A stretch of 64,000 bases of DNA from Caminibacter mediatlanticus TB-2. GTDB lineage: Bacteria > Campylobacterota > Campylobacteria > Campylobacterales > Nautiliaceae. The translations under genes were made by a program, and so were the position numbers. Positions 31,569 to 41,331 of this stretch are shown in pieces (position 1 is the first letter of the stretch; the number at the start of each line of letters is the position of its first letter). Below the pieces are notes generated by a model, which was not told the DNA's origin, made no database searches, and saw only the letters and a list, made by a program, of their open reading frames with translations. The stretch is taken from contig NZ_CP040463.1 of NCBI RefSeq assembly GCF_005843985.1, positions 156,501-220,500 on the forward strand, written 5' to 3'.

Positions 31569-32954
31569 ATGAAAAAATTATTAATTGCAAGTAGTTTAGC
31601 ATTAGTGTTATTTGGAGCAAATATTAATTTAAATATTGATAATTCAAATTTAAATAGAGTTACACCAACTGTAAATGGAGGTGTTATATCTTTTGCACCA
31701 ATTGTACAAAAAGTAATACCAAGTGTTGTAAATATCTCTACTGAAAAAATAGTTGAGACAAAAATACCTGAACAATTTAGAAGATTTTTTGAAGACCCAT
31801 TTTTTAAAAGATTTTTTGGACCATTTGGAGAAATTCCACATAAACCTCAAAAAAGAAAAGAAAAAGCACTTGGTAGTGGAGTTATTTTAAGTAAAGATGG
31901 ATATATAGTAACTAATTATCATGTTGTAAGTGGTGCTACAAAAATTATTGTAAAACTTCACGATGGTAGAAAATTTACTGCAAAACTAATAGGAACTGAC
32001 CCAAAAACTGATTTAGCAGTAATAAAAATTGATGCTAAAAATCTAAAACCAATTACTATTGCTGATTCAAGCAAAGTAAAAGTTGGTGATATAGTTTTAG
32101 CAGTTGGAAATCCATTTGGACTTGGTGAGACTGTAACACAAGGAATTGTAAGTGCAAAAAACAGAACTTCTATTGGGCTTAATGCATATGAAAACTTTAT
32201 TCAAACTGATGCAGCGATAAATCCTGGAAATAGTGGCGGAGCATTAGTAGATATAAAAGGAAGATTAATTGGAATAAACTCTGCAATTATAAGTAGAAGT
32301 GGAGGAAATAATGGTATTGGATTTGCAATTCCAAGCAATATGATGAAATTTGTTGTTACTTCTCTTGTAACAAAAGGAAAAGTTGTTAGAGGATATTTAG
32401 GAGTTGTAATTAGTAATATTGATTCAAGTAAAGCAAAACTTTATGGTATTGACAAAGGTGTGTTAATTATTAAAGTTGAACCAAAAAGTGCAGCAGCAAA
32501 AGCTGGACTTAAACCAGGAGATATTATTGTAGCAGTTGATGGAGAAGAAGTTAAAAATGCAGGGCAACTTAGAAATAAAATAGCTTTTAAAGGTGCTGGA
32601 AGCGAAGTAAAACTTAGAGTATATAGAGATGGAAGATATATTACACTTACAGCAAAATTACAACCACTTAAAACAAAAAAAGAAAAAGTTGAAGATATTG
32701 AGCTATTAAAAGGTGTAACTTTATCACAAGAAAAAAACAGAGTTGTTATATCAAATATTGACCCTAATTCATATGCTGCAATGGTAGGATTAGAAAAAGG
32801 AGATAAAATTCTTAGAGTAAAAACTATCAAAACAGGCAAATGGGTAAATGTACATACTATTGATGAACTTAAAAAATTGCTTAAAGATATGAAAAAAGGT
32901 GATGTTTTACTCGAAGTAGAAAAAAATGGAGAGATAAGTATTATTCCTCTTTAA
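31569..32954 (+). CDS. degP: Periplasmic serine protease DegP/HtrA
   Basis: Start at ATG 31569, with AAGGAGTGG upstream, rather than the in-frame GTG six bases earlier. 461 residues with a signal peptide (about 1-18). The trypsin-like domain has His in TNYHVVSG, Asp in DLAVIKI and Ser in NPGNSGGALV. Two PDZ domains follow (about 265-355 and 375-460). It degrades or refolds misfolded periplasmic proteins. Confidence 0.94.
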   Translation: MKKLLIASSLALVLFGANINLNIDNSNLNRVTPTVNGGVISFAPIVQKVIPSVVNISTEKIVETKIPEQFRRFFEDPFFKRFFGPFGEIPHKPQKRKEKALGSGVILSKDGYIVTNYHVVSGATKIIVKLHDGRKFTAKLIGTDPKTDLAVIKIDAKNLKPITIADSSKVKVGDIVLAVGNPFGLGETVTQGIVSAKNRTSIGLNAYENFIQTDAAINPGNSGGALVDIKGRLIGINSAIISRSGGNNGIGFAIPSNMMKFVVTSLVTKGKVVRGYLGVVISNIDSSKAKLYGIDKGVLIIKVEPKSAAAKAGLKPGDIIVAVDGEEVKNAGQLRNKIAFKGAGSEVKLRVYRDGRYITLTAKLQPLKTKKEKVEDIELLKGVTLSQEKNRVVISNIDPNSYAAMVGLEKGDKILRVKTIKTGKWVNVHTIDELKKLLKDMKKGDVLLEVEKNGEISIIPL

Positions 32955-32961
32955 TCTCTCC
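32928..32961. terminator. Possible terminator after degP
   Basis: GGAGAGAT (32928-32935) and ATCTCTCC (32954-32961) form an 8-bp stem with an 18-base loop that spans the degP stop; the convergent gene ends at the far arm. No long T-run, so efficiency is uncertain. Confidence 0.4.
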
Positions 32962-33500
32962 TAAACTTCATCAAATCCACTATCAAAATCAAAATCATCA
33001 AATCCACTATCAATACCTTCATCAAAACTATCAAATTCTGTATTCATAACATCACTATCATTATCTAAATTAGCAATTTTTTCATCAAGTTCATCTAATT
33101 TAGAATCAATCTCTTCAAGCTTTGAATCAATTTCATCAAAGTTTTCTTCTAACGCTTTTGAAATTTCATCTTCACTCATACCTATATCTTTTCCAAACTC
33201 AGTTGGTGATACTGAATGATTAAAAAGTAAGTTATAAAGCCCCATTCCAGCCATAGCACCAGCCATTGAACCTAAGAAACTACTTCCAAAGCCTCCTAAT
33301 CCACTCGAAGAAGCTGTTTGTTGAGTTTGTTGAATTGTTGGTGGAGTTTTCAAATCCGCTGATGAAAACTTTTTTTCACCTTCTCCTAATTTTTCTTCTA
33401 TTTTAGCTACCCTTTTATCAATTTCATCTACTTTTTGAACTAATTTCTCTAAAACCATCCCCATTTTTTTTAAAGTACTTTCAATTTGTGTTGAGTCCAT
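32961..33500 (-). CDS. Coiled-coil, acidic-tailed protein of unknown function
   Basis: 179 residues. A coiled-coil helix spans about 8-40 (VLEKLVQKVDEIDKRVAKIE). A Gly/Ala/Ser-rich middle (about 63-92) resembles the membrane-binding or flexible region of some periplasmic proteins. A heptad-like acidic part, DEIDSKLEEIDSKLDELDEK (about 122-141), precedes a repetitive DFDSGFDE-type tail. No family recognised. It shares 20 bases with mreC, so it is co-expressed with the cell-shape operon and may be a scaffold. Confidence 0.6.
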   Translation of the reverse strand: MDSTQIESTLKKMGMVLEKLVQKVDEIDKRVAKIEEKLGEGEKKFSSADLKTPPTIQQTQQTASSSGLGGFGSSFLGSMAGAMAGMGLYNLLFNHSVSPTEFGKDIGMSEDEISKALEENFDEIDSKLEEIDSKLDELDEKIANLDNDSDVMNTEFDSFDEGIDSGFDDFDFDSGFDEV

Positions 33501-34254
33501 TTTTACCTCCTATTTTTTTTATTGTATCATTTTTTTCAACAACATAAAAATAATCAGGTGTTAATTTATTATAAAAAGGCTTAATTATTGCTTCTTGATA
33601 TAATTTTTTTTGATTAATTTTTATTACTTTTCCAACTAATGCTCCTTTGTAAAAAACTCCATCAAGACCACTTGTTTTTACGATATCTCCTATTTTTATA
33701 GGTAAAAACTTTTTAATATATTCAACTTTAAAACTACCACCCTTAAAAATACCCGGTATTTCTCTATTACCTATAATCACCGTGTATGTTACTCTTTTGT
33801 TTGAGTTTAAAAGTCCAAGAGAATAATTTCCAAAATTCTTAACAACAATTCCTGCTGCTACATTGTTATATACAAGACCTCTTGGTATAGAAATAGGCTT
33901 ATTATAATTAATATAAATTTGAGTAAAATCAGGAAGAGCTGCATAAGAAATTGTTTTTACAAAAGTTAAATTTGAATCATTTATAATTTTAAAACCTTTT
34001 AAATCTTTGCAAGGTTCGATAAACTGATTTAAAATAGCAACTTCTTTTTTTAATTTTATATTTTCTTTTTTTAAATCATTTATCAGTTGCTGCTGATTAG
34101 AAAAATAGTTTATTTTTTCTTTAATAAAAGTTTTAAAAGTTGATAATTCGATTTTAATATTATTTGCAATATCTACTATTTTAGTTTTAACAACAGGAAT
34201 TTGTAAAAAAATTAACAATAAAAAAGAAAAAAAGAGGATATATAATTTATTCAT
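33481..34254 (-). CDS. mreC: Rod shape-determining protein MreC
   Basis: 257 residues. One membrane helix near 3-19, a coiled coil (about 55-75), and the beta-rich MreC periplasmic domain with VKTSGLDGVFYKGALVGKV. MreC bridges MreB to the elongation synthases. It overlaps mreB by eight bases. MreD is not seen nearby, as in other Campylobacterota. Confidence 0.9.
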   Translation of the reverse strand: MNKLYILFFSFLLLIFLQIPVVKTKIVDIANNIKIELSTFKTFIKEKINYFSNQQQLINDLKKENIKLKKEVAILNQFIEPCKDLKGFKIINDSNLTFVKTISYAALPDFTQIYINYNKPISIPRGLVYNNVAAGIVVKNFGNYSLGLLNSNKRVTYTVIIGNREIPGIFKGGSFKVEYIKKFLPIKIGDIVKTSGLDGVFYKGALVGKVIKINQKKLYQEAIIKPFYNKLTPDYFYVVEKNDTIKKIGGKNGLNTN

Positions 34255-35272
34255 CTATCGTTGAGAGTAAATCTATTTGGTCAAGTGCTTTGCCAGTTCC
34301 TTTTGCTACTGCAAGTAACGGCTCTTCTGCAATATAAACTGGAAGAGATACTAATTCACTTAAATATTTATCAAGTCCTCTAAGTAATGCCCCTCCGCCT
34401 GTTAAAACTATTCCATTTTCAACAATATCTCCTGCTAAATCTGCTGGTGTTGCTTCAAGTATTTCTTTTAAAGCTTCTCCTATCTCTTTAACAGGCTCTT
34501 TTAAAGCCTCCCTTACATCTTCACTTGTAACTGTTATAGTTTCAAGAAGACCTGAAATTCTATTTTTACCTTTTACAAGCATTTTTAATTCTTTATCAAG
34601 TTTTATTGCACTTCCTATTTCTATTTTTATCTCTTCAGCTGTTCTCTCACCAATAACAAGATTATATTTTTTATTTATATAATCAACAATTGATTTATCA
34701 CACTTATCTCCTGCTACTCTTATTGATTTAGAAACAACTAAACCTCCCAGAGAAATAACCCCAATTTCAGTAGTTCCACCTCCAATATCAATTACCATAC
34801 TTCCTTGTGGGTCTCTTACAGGAAGACCAGCTCCAATTGCAGCAGCCATTGGTTCTTCAATTAAGTAAACTTCTCTTGCACCAGCACTTAGGGCTGATTC
34901 TTTAACAGCTTTTCTTTCAACCTGTGTTAATCCATATGGAACACATATAACAATTCTTGGTCTAATTAAACTTTTTCTATTGTGTACTTTTCTAATAAAA
35001 TATCTAATCATCTCTTCTGTAATATGAAAATCAGCAATAACACCATTTCTCATAGGCCTAATAGCAACAATATCTTTTGGAGTTTTTCCAATCATATCTT
35101 TTGCTTCTTTTCCAACTGCTAAAACTTGTTTTTTATGTCTTCCTTCTTTTATTGCTACAACACTTGGTTCATTTATTACAATTCCTTTACCTTTTACACT
35201 CACTAATGTATTTGCAGTCCCAAGGTCAATTGCTAAATCGCTGCTAAAAATTCCAAGAAGTTTACTAAGCAT
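34247..35272 (-). CDS. mreB: Rod shape-determining actin homologue MreB
   Basis: 341 residues. [20 protein letters not shown] (phosphate 1), [20 protein letters not shown] (phosphate 2) and [14 protein letters not shown] (adenosine loop) are all intact. It polymerises on the membrane and guides cell-wall elongation. It overlaps clpX and mreC in a minus-strand operon fabZ-lpxA-clpX-mreB-mreC. Confidence 0.96.
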   Translation of the reverse strand: MLSKLLGIFSSDLAIDLGTANTLVSVKGKGIVINEPSVVAIKEGRHKKQVLAVGKEAKDMIGKTPKDIVAIRPMRNGVIADFHITEEMIRYFIRKVHNRKSLIRPRIVICVPYGLTQVERKAVKESALSAGAREVYLIEEPMAAAIGAGLPVRDPQGSMVIDIGGGTTEIGVISLGGLVVSKSIRVAGDKCDKSIVDYINKKYNLVIGERTAEEIKIEIGSAIKLDKELKMLVKGKNRISGLLETITVTSEDVREALKEPVKEIGEALKEILEATPADLAGDIVENGIVLTGGGALLRGLDKYLSELVSLPVYIAEEPLLAVAKGTGKALDQIDLLSTIDE

Positions 35273-36479
35273 TTTTTTCCTTTTTAATCAAAATAGGCTC
35301 TGAATGATTTTCCACAACATCTTTTGTTATAACAACCTTATATCCTTTATAATCAGGTAAATTAAACATAATATCTACCATTATCTCTTCTAAAATAGCT
35401 CTAAGTCCTCTTGCACCAGTACCTCTTTTAATAGCTTTTTCTGCAATCGCTTCAAGTGCATCTTTTTCAAATTCAAGCTCAACCCCATCAATTGCAAAAA
35501 GAGCTTTATATTGTTTAATTAAAGCATCTTTTGGCTCAACTAAAACTCTTATTAAATCCTCTTTATCAAGCTCTTTTAAAGTAGCAATAACAGGAAGTCT
35601 TCCTACTATTTCTGGAATAAGACCATACTTAACTAAATCTTCTGGTTCAACAAGTGAGAGTATATCATCTTTACTAAGTTTCTCTTTTGTTTTACCTAAA
35701 AATCCAACTGTTGCACCCTCTAATCTTCTTTGAATAATTTCTTCAAGACCTTCAAAAGCACCACCACAAATAAATAAAATATTTGATGTATCTATTTGAA
35801 TAAACTCTTGATGAGGATGTTTTCTTCCACCTTGTGGAGGTACATTTACAATACTTCCTTCAATAATTTTAAGAAGTGCTTGTTGAACTCCTTCACCACT
35901 AACATCTCTTGTAATAGAAGGATTTTCACTTTTTCTTGCAATCTTATCAATTTCATCAATAAATACAATACCTCTCTCAGCTTTTTTAATATCTCCATCA
36001 GCTGCTTGAATTAATTTAAGTAATACATTTTCTACATCTTCACCAACATATCCAGCCTCAGTTAAAGAAGTAGCATCTGCAATTGCAAGAGGAACATCAA
36101 GTAATTTTGCAAGAGTTCTTGCAATTAATGTTTTACCACTTCCTGTTGGTCCTATCATTAAAATATTTGATTTTTGTATCTCTACATCTTGTGTATCACC
36201 ATAAAGAATTCTTTTATAGTGATTATAAACTGCAACTGAAATAATCTTTTTTGCTCTTTCTTGACCAATTACATATTCATCTAAATGAGCTTTTATCTCT
36301 TTTGGTGTTAATAATTTAATCTCACTTGATACTTTATCTTTTTTCTTTTCAGCCCCCATTATAATTTCATATGCATGTATTACACAATTTTTACAAATAA
36401 ATGCTTTATCATCAGGTGCTGCAAGAAGTGGATTTTCTTCAGTTTCTACGCTTCCACAAAAACTACACTTTTCTATCAT
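35265..36479 (-). CDS. clpX: ATP-dependent Clp protease ATP-binding subunit ClpX
   Basis: 404 residues. The N-terminal zinc-binding domain uses Cys5, 8, 29 and 32. Walker A is GPTGSGKT, Walker [12 protein letters not shown], followed by [19 protein letters not shown]-type core (here [15 protein letters not shown]) and [11 protein letters not shown]. It unfolds substrates for ClpP. It overlaps lpxA by 17 bases and mreB by eight. Confidence 0.96.
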   Translation of the reverse strand: MIEKCSFCGSVETEENPLLAAPDDKAFICKNCVIHAYEIIMGAEKKKDKVSSEIKLLTPKEIKAHLDEYVIGQERAKKIISVAVYNHYKRILYGDTQDVEIQKSNILMIGPTGSGKTLIARTLAKLLDVPLAIADATSLTEAGYVGEDVENVLLKLIQAADGDIKKAERGIVFIDEIDKIARKSENPSITRDVSGEGVQQALLKIIEGSIVNVPPQGGRKHPHQEFIQIDTSNILFICGGAFEGLEEIIQRRLEGATVGFLGKTKEKLSKDDILSLVEPEDLVKYGLIPEIVGRLPVIATLKELDKEDLIRVLVEPKDALIKQYKALFAIDGVELEFEKDALEAIAEKAIKRGTGARGLRAILEEIMVDIMFNLPDYKGYKVVITKDVVENHSEPILIKKEKNA

Positions 36480-37221
36480 ATGGAATTCCCCTTTTTGAAT
36501 TTAATACAAACTCTGCTAAATGTTTAACGTATTGATTTTCACTATCTAAAAGTTTCTTTGCAACTTCTTTTAATGGTTTCCCACTCTCAAATAATTCTTT
36601 ATATGCTTTTTTAATTTCATCTATTATTTTTCTATCACTAAATCTTCTTCTAAGTCCTGTTAAATTAAGACCTCTAAGTTTTGCTCTATTACCCTCAGCT
36701 AAACAATAAGGAGGAATATCTTGTGCTACTGCACTTGCTCCTCCTATCATTGCATGCTCACCTATTTTTACAAATTGATGAATTGGAGTCATACCTCCAA
36801 TTACAACATAATCTTCTAAAATTACATGTCCAGCAAGTGTTGCAGCATTTGCCAAAATACAATTATTTCCAATAATAACATCATGGGCAATATGAACATA
36901 TCCCATTAAAAGATTATTATCTCCAATTTTTGTAACTCCTCCTCCACCTTCAGTCCCAGGATTAATAAGAGTAAATTCTCTAATTTTATTATTATTTCCA
37001 ATAATTAGTTTTGTTTTTTCACCTTTATATTTCAAATCTTGGGGAATTGAACCCACTACTGCATGAGAAAATATATGATTATTATCTCCAATTTCTGTAT
37101 GACCTGTAATTACAGCGTATGGTTCGATAATACAATTATCTCCTATTACAACATTTTCATCAATTATAACACCTTCACCTATTTTACAATTTTTTCCTAT
37201 TTTGCCTTTTATTGTTTTCAT
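36463..37221 (-). CDS. lpxA: UDP-N-acetylglucosamine acyltransferase
   Basis: 252 residues. Left-handed parallel beta-helix hexapeptides begin at residue 4 ([20 protein letters not shown]) and the active-site His lies in [14 protein letters not shown]. The helical C-terminus ([20 protein letters not shown]) is diagnostic. It makes the first lipid A intermediate. It follows fabZ by nine bases. Confidence 0.95.
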   Translation of the reverse strand: MKTIKGKIGKNCKIGEGVIIDENVVIGDNCIIEPYAVITGHTEIGDNNHIFSHAVVGSIPQDLKYKGEKTKLIIGNNNKIREFTLINPGTEGGGGVTKIGDNNLLMGYVHIAHDVIIGNNCILANAATLAGHVILEDYVVIGGMTPIHQFVKIGEHAMIGGASAVAQDIPPYCLAEGNRAKLRGLNLTGLRRRFSDRKIIDEIKKAYKELFESGKPLKEVAKKLLDSENQYVKHLAEFVLNSKRGIPYDRKV

Positions 37222-37230
37222 ATTTAATCT

Positions 37231-37671
37231 TTATTTATCCATAATCATTGCTTTAAGTTCAGCTTCTGCTACTAAATCTCCATCAACAAAAGCTTCACCT
37301 TTTAAATGCCAAATTTTTCCTCTATGCTTAATAGTAGAAACTTTATATGTAAGCTTATCACCAGGTTTTACTGGTTTTCTAAATTTAGCCTTATCTATAC
37401 TCATAAAATAGACAACTTTTTCTTTTAATTCACTTTTATCCATAATTGTAAAAGGAAGTATCGCCCCTGTTTGAGCCATACCTTCAATAATTAAAACTCC
37501 TGGATAAATAGGATGACCTGGGAAATGACCTTGAAAAACACTATTCGTTATTGAAATATTTAAATATCCCTCTACAAACTCTCCATCTTTAACATCAGTA
37601 ATTCTATCAACTAATAAAAATGGATATCTATGTGGTAACATCTCTTGAATTTGATTTATATCAAATACCAT
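37231..37671 (-). CDS. fabZ: 3-hydroxyacyl-ACP dehydratase FabZ
   Basis: 146 residues. The hot-dog fold signature is [20 protein letters not shown] with the catalytic His and Glu. [13 protein letters not shown] starts the protein as in relatives. It dehydrates 3-hydroxyacyl-ACP, the same pool LpxA draws from, and sits in one operon with lpxA. AAAAAAGG precedes the ATG. Confidence 0.95.
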   Translation of the reverse strand: MVFDINQIQEMLPHRYPFLLVDRITDVKDGEFVEGYLNISITNSVFQGHFPGHPIYPGVLIIEGMAQTGAILPFTIMDKSELKEKVVYFMSIDKAKFRKPVKPGDKLTYKVSTIKHRGKIWHLKGEAFVDGDLVAEAELKAMIMDK

Positions 37672-37686
37672 TATTTGCCTTTTTTA

Positions 37687-38760
37687 CTAAAATTTTATCA
37701 AAATTTCCTTATTATCAGGGTAAATTTTAGAATCTATTAAAATATCATATCTATTTTCACTAAATTCTTCTAAAATAATTATTGGTGATAAATTATACTT
37801 TGTTTTTGTTATTTTTTCTCTAAAAACTAACTCTTCTTTAATTAAAAGTGGATTTTTATACATTTCTTTAATATTTTTGTAATTTTTATCTAAAACTTCA
37901 TTTAATTTTTCTAATAAAACAAAAATAATTTGAGCCCTATTTGTATAAGCCACTTTATCTTTTATAAATTCAATTTTTACTCTTTGAAGCCTATCTAAAT
38001 GAGAATAAAAAAGTGTATAATGAGAAATATTGTTTTTTTTAATCTCTACTTTTGAATTAAGTAATCTATAATTTAAAAAATTTTCTTTAATTATTTTATA
38101 CTTTCTTCCTTTTTCTTCTAAATCTAATCGATTTTGATAAAAATTTAGCTTTTCTTCTATGCTTGAAGGAAATATTTGGAATGGATAAGGCGAGATTAAT
38201 TCATCAATTATTTCTTGATTAGCTTTTTGCTGAAAAATTCCATATAAACATCCACAATAATCTTGTCTATACATTTGATTTTGTTTAGCATATTCTTGTT
38301 GGGCCTGAGTACCTCCTTTTTTTCTATAATCAACATCTACAAACTCAACTCCATATTTTCTTTTTATAACTTTTCCTACTTTATTTAATTGTTCGTGAGA
38401 TTTCATAGGAGACATAAGAAGAGATGTTGTTACTTTCTTTGCATTAATTTTTTTTGCAAATCTTGCAGCTTCTTCAAGTGAAAAGTCAAAACAAACATTA
38501 CATCTACTTCCTTTTTCTGGTTCATTTTCAAGCCCCTTAACAGCCATTAGCCAATCTTCATAATTATAATCTCCCTCCACATACTCCACTCCAAGTTTTT
38601 TACAAATTCTTTTTGTATCAAGACTTCTTAATTTAAACTCTGAGTATGGATGAATATTTGGGTCATAAAAAAAACCAATTATTTTTTCATTAGGAAAATC
38701 CTCTTTTAATCTTTGTAAAAAATATCCAGCATCCACACTACAACATAAATGAGCAACCAT
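37687..38760 (-). CDS. queH: Epoxyqueuosine reductase QueH
   Basis: 357 residues. The diagnostic Cys sets are present: HLCCSVD near the N-terminus, CNVCFDFS and DYCGCLYG. QueH reduces epoxyqueuosine to queuosine in tRNA using an iron-sulfur cluster. The C-terminal third (after about 185) is an extra Lys/Glu-rich domain common in Campylobacterota versions. queF is elsewhere in the window. Start at GGTCATTT-ATG with a weak ribosome site. Confidence 0.9.
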   Translation of the reverse strand: MVAHLCCSVDAGYFLQRLKEDFPNEKIIGFFYDPNIHPYSEFKLRSLDTKRICKKLGVEYVEGDYNYEDWLMAVKGLENEPEKGSRCNVCFDFSLEEAARFAKKINAKKVTTSLLMSPMKSHEQLNKVGKVIKRKYGVEFVDVDYRKKGGTQAQQEYAKQNQMYRQDYCGCLYGIFQQKANQEIIDELISPYPFQIFPSSIEEKLNFYQNRLDLEEKGRKYKIIKENFLNYRLLNSKVEIKKNNISHYTLFYSHLDRLQRVKIEFIKDKVAYTNRAQIIFVLLEKLNEVLDKNYKNIKEMYKNPLLIKEELVFREKITKTKYNLSPIIILEEFSENRYDILIDSKIYPDNKEILIKF

Positions 38761-38805
38761 AAATGACCTTTTTATTTTAAGTATAGCAGAAAAAAAGAAG
38801 AAAAA

Positions 38806-39024
38806 TTAGCTAACGCTTGGACAAGAAAGTTCTACATAAATTTTAAAAGTATTTCCTTCTTCATTTACAAAAAATCTATGTTTTTTACAAAAATTTGCAT
38901 TCATAAAGTTTGCTAATTTTAATGCTTCAAACTCTGCTTCTTTTTTATCTTCAAAAGTTTTAGGAAATTCTAAATCACTTTTTTTAACACATCCACATTT
39001 TTTTTCAATATCTACTGTATACAT
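38806..39024 (-). CDS. Small Cys-containing protein, 72 residues
   Basis: A compact protein with CGC at 10-12, Cys46 and Cys68, and a KKHRFFVNEEGNTFKIYVELS C-terminus. The spacing suggests metal or disulfide use. No family recognised; similar short genes occur next to coaE in Campylobacterota. TTAAAGGAG precedes the ATG. Confidence 0.6.
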   Translation of the reverse strand: MYTVDIEKKCGCVKKSDLEFPKTFEDKKEAEFEALKLANFMNANFCKKHRFFVNEEGNTFKIYVELSCPSVS

Positions 39025-39117
39025 TTTGTCTCCTTTAAGATAATTTTTATCCGAAATATATCAAAATTTTTTGAAAAATCAAATTTTTTTGCTATATTAA
39101 GCCAAAAAAGGAATTCA

Positions 39118-39609
39118 ATGCAAGCAAAAAACGAAATGATGGCACTTGTTGGTGGATGTGTAAGTGAGGGGACTAATATTTTAGTACCAGATAGTTTAAA
39201 AGATGAGTTTAAAAAAATTACTATTACAAAGTTTAATTTCTCACCAAAAGAGAATGGTAAATATGATTTAATTATTGAAGAAAATCCAAGCGATTTAATA
39301 AAAATTTATGAAAATTTAGATGAAGAAGGAATTTATATAACTACTCCAAAATCACTAACTGATAAAGAACTCTTTGCTAATCTTAGCAAACTATTTTGGA
39401 TAGTTTTACCTTATTACTATTTAGATGAAAACTTACTTGCAAAACCACTTGTTTTTGCAAGTAAAAAATTCCATCCAACAGCTGATATTATAAGACATAG
39501 AAGTGATTTTGTAGAAAATACTCATTACTATACAACAGATGTACATATTGCAGGTTTTACACTACCAAAATATATTTTTGAAGAAATCAAAGATGTAATT
39601 AAACTATGA
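39118..39609 (+). CDS. Short spermidine synthase-like protein
   Basis: 163 residues. The C-terminal half, with FASKKFHPTADIIRHRSDF and TDVHIAGFTLPKYI, resembles the end of SpeE-type aminopropyltransferases. The usual N-terminal beta domain and most of the SAM-binding Rossmann part are missing, and I do not see the catalytic Asp motif. It may have lost polyamine synthase activity. It overlaps coaE by four bases. Classed by C-terminal resemblance only. Confidence 0.5.
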   Translation: MQAKNEMMALVGGCVSEGTNILVPDSLKDEFKKITITKFNFSPKENGKYDLIIEENPSDLIKIYENLDEEGIYITTPKSLTDKELFANLSKLFWIVLPYYYLDENLLAKPLVFASKKFHPTADIIRHRSDFVENTHYYTTDVHIAGFTLPKYIFEEIKDVIKL

Positions 39610-40169
39610 AATTTAAAAACGCAATCGTTTTAACAGGAGGAATTGGAACAGGTAAAAGTACTGTCTCCTCTTTTCTTAAAATGTTTGGATATAAAATTAT
39701 TGATGCTGATGAGATAAGCAAAAAAATTTTTGAAAAGAAAAAAGATAAAATAAAAGAAATTTTTGGGACAAATGATAGAAAAGAATTAAGAAAAATTGTT
39801 TTTAACAACAAAGAAAAACTAAAAATTTTAGAAGATTTAATACTTCCTGATGTTAAAAAAGAAGTTTTAAAATTAGCTAAAAAATATGAAAAAGATAACA
39901 CTCCTTATTTTGTAGATTTACCTCTTTTTTTTGAAAAACAAAATTATAATGAATTTGATAAAGTTTTAGTAGTTTATGCTCCAAAAGAGTTACAAATTCA
40001 AAGAGTAATGAAAAGAGACAATGTAAAAAAAGAAGATGCCATATTAATTATTAACAATCAAATAGATATCGAAGAGAAAAAAAAATTAGCAAACTTTGTA
40101 ATAGATAACTCAAAAGATTTAAGATATCTTCAAAAAGAGATTGAAAAGTTTTTAAGTAAATTAAAATGA
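39606..40169 (+). CDS. coaE: Dephospho-CoA kinase
   Basis: 187 residues. Walker A is GGIGTGKS (12-19), then KIIDADEISKK with the substrate Asp, VDLPLFFE, and RVMKRDNVKKEDA for the lid. It makes the last step of CoA synthesis. ATGA overlap with the preceding gene. Confidence 0.94.
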   Translation: MKFKNAIVLTGGIGTGKSTVSSFLKMFGYKIIDADEISKKIFEKKKDKIKEIFGTNDRKELRKIVFNNKEKLKILEDLILPDVKKEVLKLAKKYEKDNTPYFVDLPLFFEKQNYNEFDKVLVVYAPKELQIQRVMKRDNVKKEDAILIINNQIDIEEKKKLANFVIDNSKDLRYLQKEIEKFLSKLK

Positions 40170-40203
40170 AATTTGATATAATAAATAAAAAAGGAGGGGA
40201 ATA

Positions 40204-40437
40204 ATGAAAAAAACTAAACTATTAAAAACAATTCCACTTGCAAATACAAAAGAAGGAATTATTACAATTTCTCACATTGACGAACCATATGGAGAAGGTA
40301 GCAAACCAGTTGTAAGTATTGGAATTTCTCTTGATGGAGATGAAAACAACCCTGATTGGAAAGCTCATATCCCATATGAAAATATAGATGATGTAATAGA
40401 AGCCTTAAAAGAAGCTAAAGAAAAATTTAACTTTTAA
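40204..40437 (+). CDS. Conserved small protein, 77 residues
   Basis: Beta-rich with a last helix: TKEGIITISHIDEPYGEGSK, VVSIGISLDGDENNPDWKAH and NIDDVIEALKEAKEKF. The size and layout resemble single-stranded-nucleic-acid binding small domains, but no motif is decisive. GGAGGGG is just upstream. It converges with the RsmB-like gene, overlapping by 11 bases. A stem AAAAGAAG / CTTCTTTT flanks the stop. Confidence 0.6.
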   Translation: MKKTKLLKTIPLANTKEGIITISHIDEPYGEGSKPVVSIGISLDGDENNPDWKAHIPYENIDDVIEALKEAKEKFNF

Positions 40438-41323
40438 CTTCTTTTTTTATTTTAGCAAAGAAAAATCCAGAAAATGCTCCATCTGGTAAAATTCTAATTG
40501 CTTTTTTAACTTCTTTATTATATTCTTTATCATCCCACTTAGTTATACCTTCTTGAATATTTTTAATTGGTAAATTAATCTCTTGAATTTTTGCATTTGG
40601 ATATTTTTTTAATAAAAAATCAAGTGTCTCTTCATTCTCTTCTGGGGAAAAAGTACAAGTTGCATATATCATTTCTCCTCCACTTTTTAAACACTCAAAA
40701 GCTGAAATTATAAGCTCTTTTTGAAGTTTTGAAAATCTTTTTACTCTTTTTAAATTCCACCAAGTAACTTCTCCATCAATATGTGCTTCACTGCTACAAG
40801 GAGCATCTAAAAATACTTTATCAAACATCTCTCCTGTTGCTTTATATACGAATCTTCCATCTTTATTATAAGTTTGAATATTTTTTGCTCCGTGTTCTTT
40901 AAAATTTCTCTTCATTCTAAAAAATCTTTTTTTATCTGGTTCTACTGCACTAACTTTTTTTGCAACCTCACTAAATATTAAACTCTTCCCTCCTGGTGCA
41001 GCTGCTAAATCTAAAACCCAGTCTTCTTCTTTTACATTTAAATTTAAAGCTGATATTATTGATGAGAGATTTTGAATATAGATTTTATTTTGAGTATAGG
41101 TATTGGATTTAGTTATCTTTTTTCTATCTTCAATAGGAAGAGTATATACATATTTACTCCACTCTACTCTTTTAGGATTAAAACCTTCTTTTTTAAGTTC
41201 ATCTATTACCTCTAAATCAGCTTTATGCTTATTTATTCTAAATGAAAACTCTTTTTTTTCTTTTAAAGTATCTAAAATTTTAGGATTTATTTTTTTTATT
41301 CTCTCTTCAAAAAGCTCTTGCAT
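40427..41323 (-). CDS. RsmB/NOL1-type rRNA cytosine-C5 methyltransferase
   Basis: Start at 41323 (MQELFEERIK) with AAGG six bases upstream. 298 residues. The SAM loop is VLDLAAAPGGKSLIFSEVA; FLDAPCSSEAHIDGE carries the catalytic DAPCS motif, and MIYATCTFSPEENEE the second Cys. Length and missing NusB domain suggest an RsmF- or YebU-like enzyme. The rRNA target is not known. Confidence 0.85.
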   Translation of the reverse strand: MQELFEERIKKINPKILDTLKEKKEFSFRINKHKADLEVIDELKKEGFNPKRVEWSKYVYTLPIEDRKKITKSNTYTQNKIYIQNLSSIISALNLNVKEEDWVLDLAAAPGGKSLIFSEVAKKVSAVEPDKKRFFRMKRNFKEHGAKNIQTYNKDGRFVYKATGEMFDKVFLDAPCSSEAHIDGEVTWWNLKRVKRFSKLQKELIISAFECLKSGGEMIYATCTFSPEENEETLDFLLKKYPNAKIQEINLPIKNIQEGITKWDDKEYNKEVKKAIRILPDGAFSGFFFAKIKKEVKS

Positions 41324-41331
41324 TATCAACC

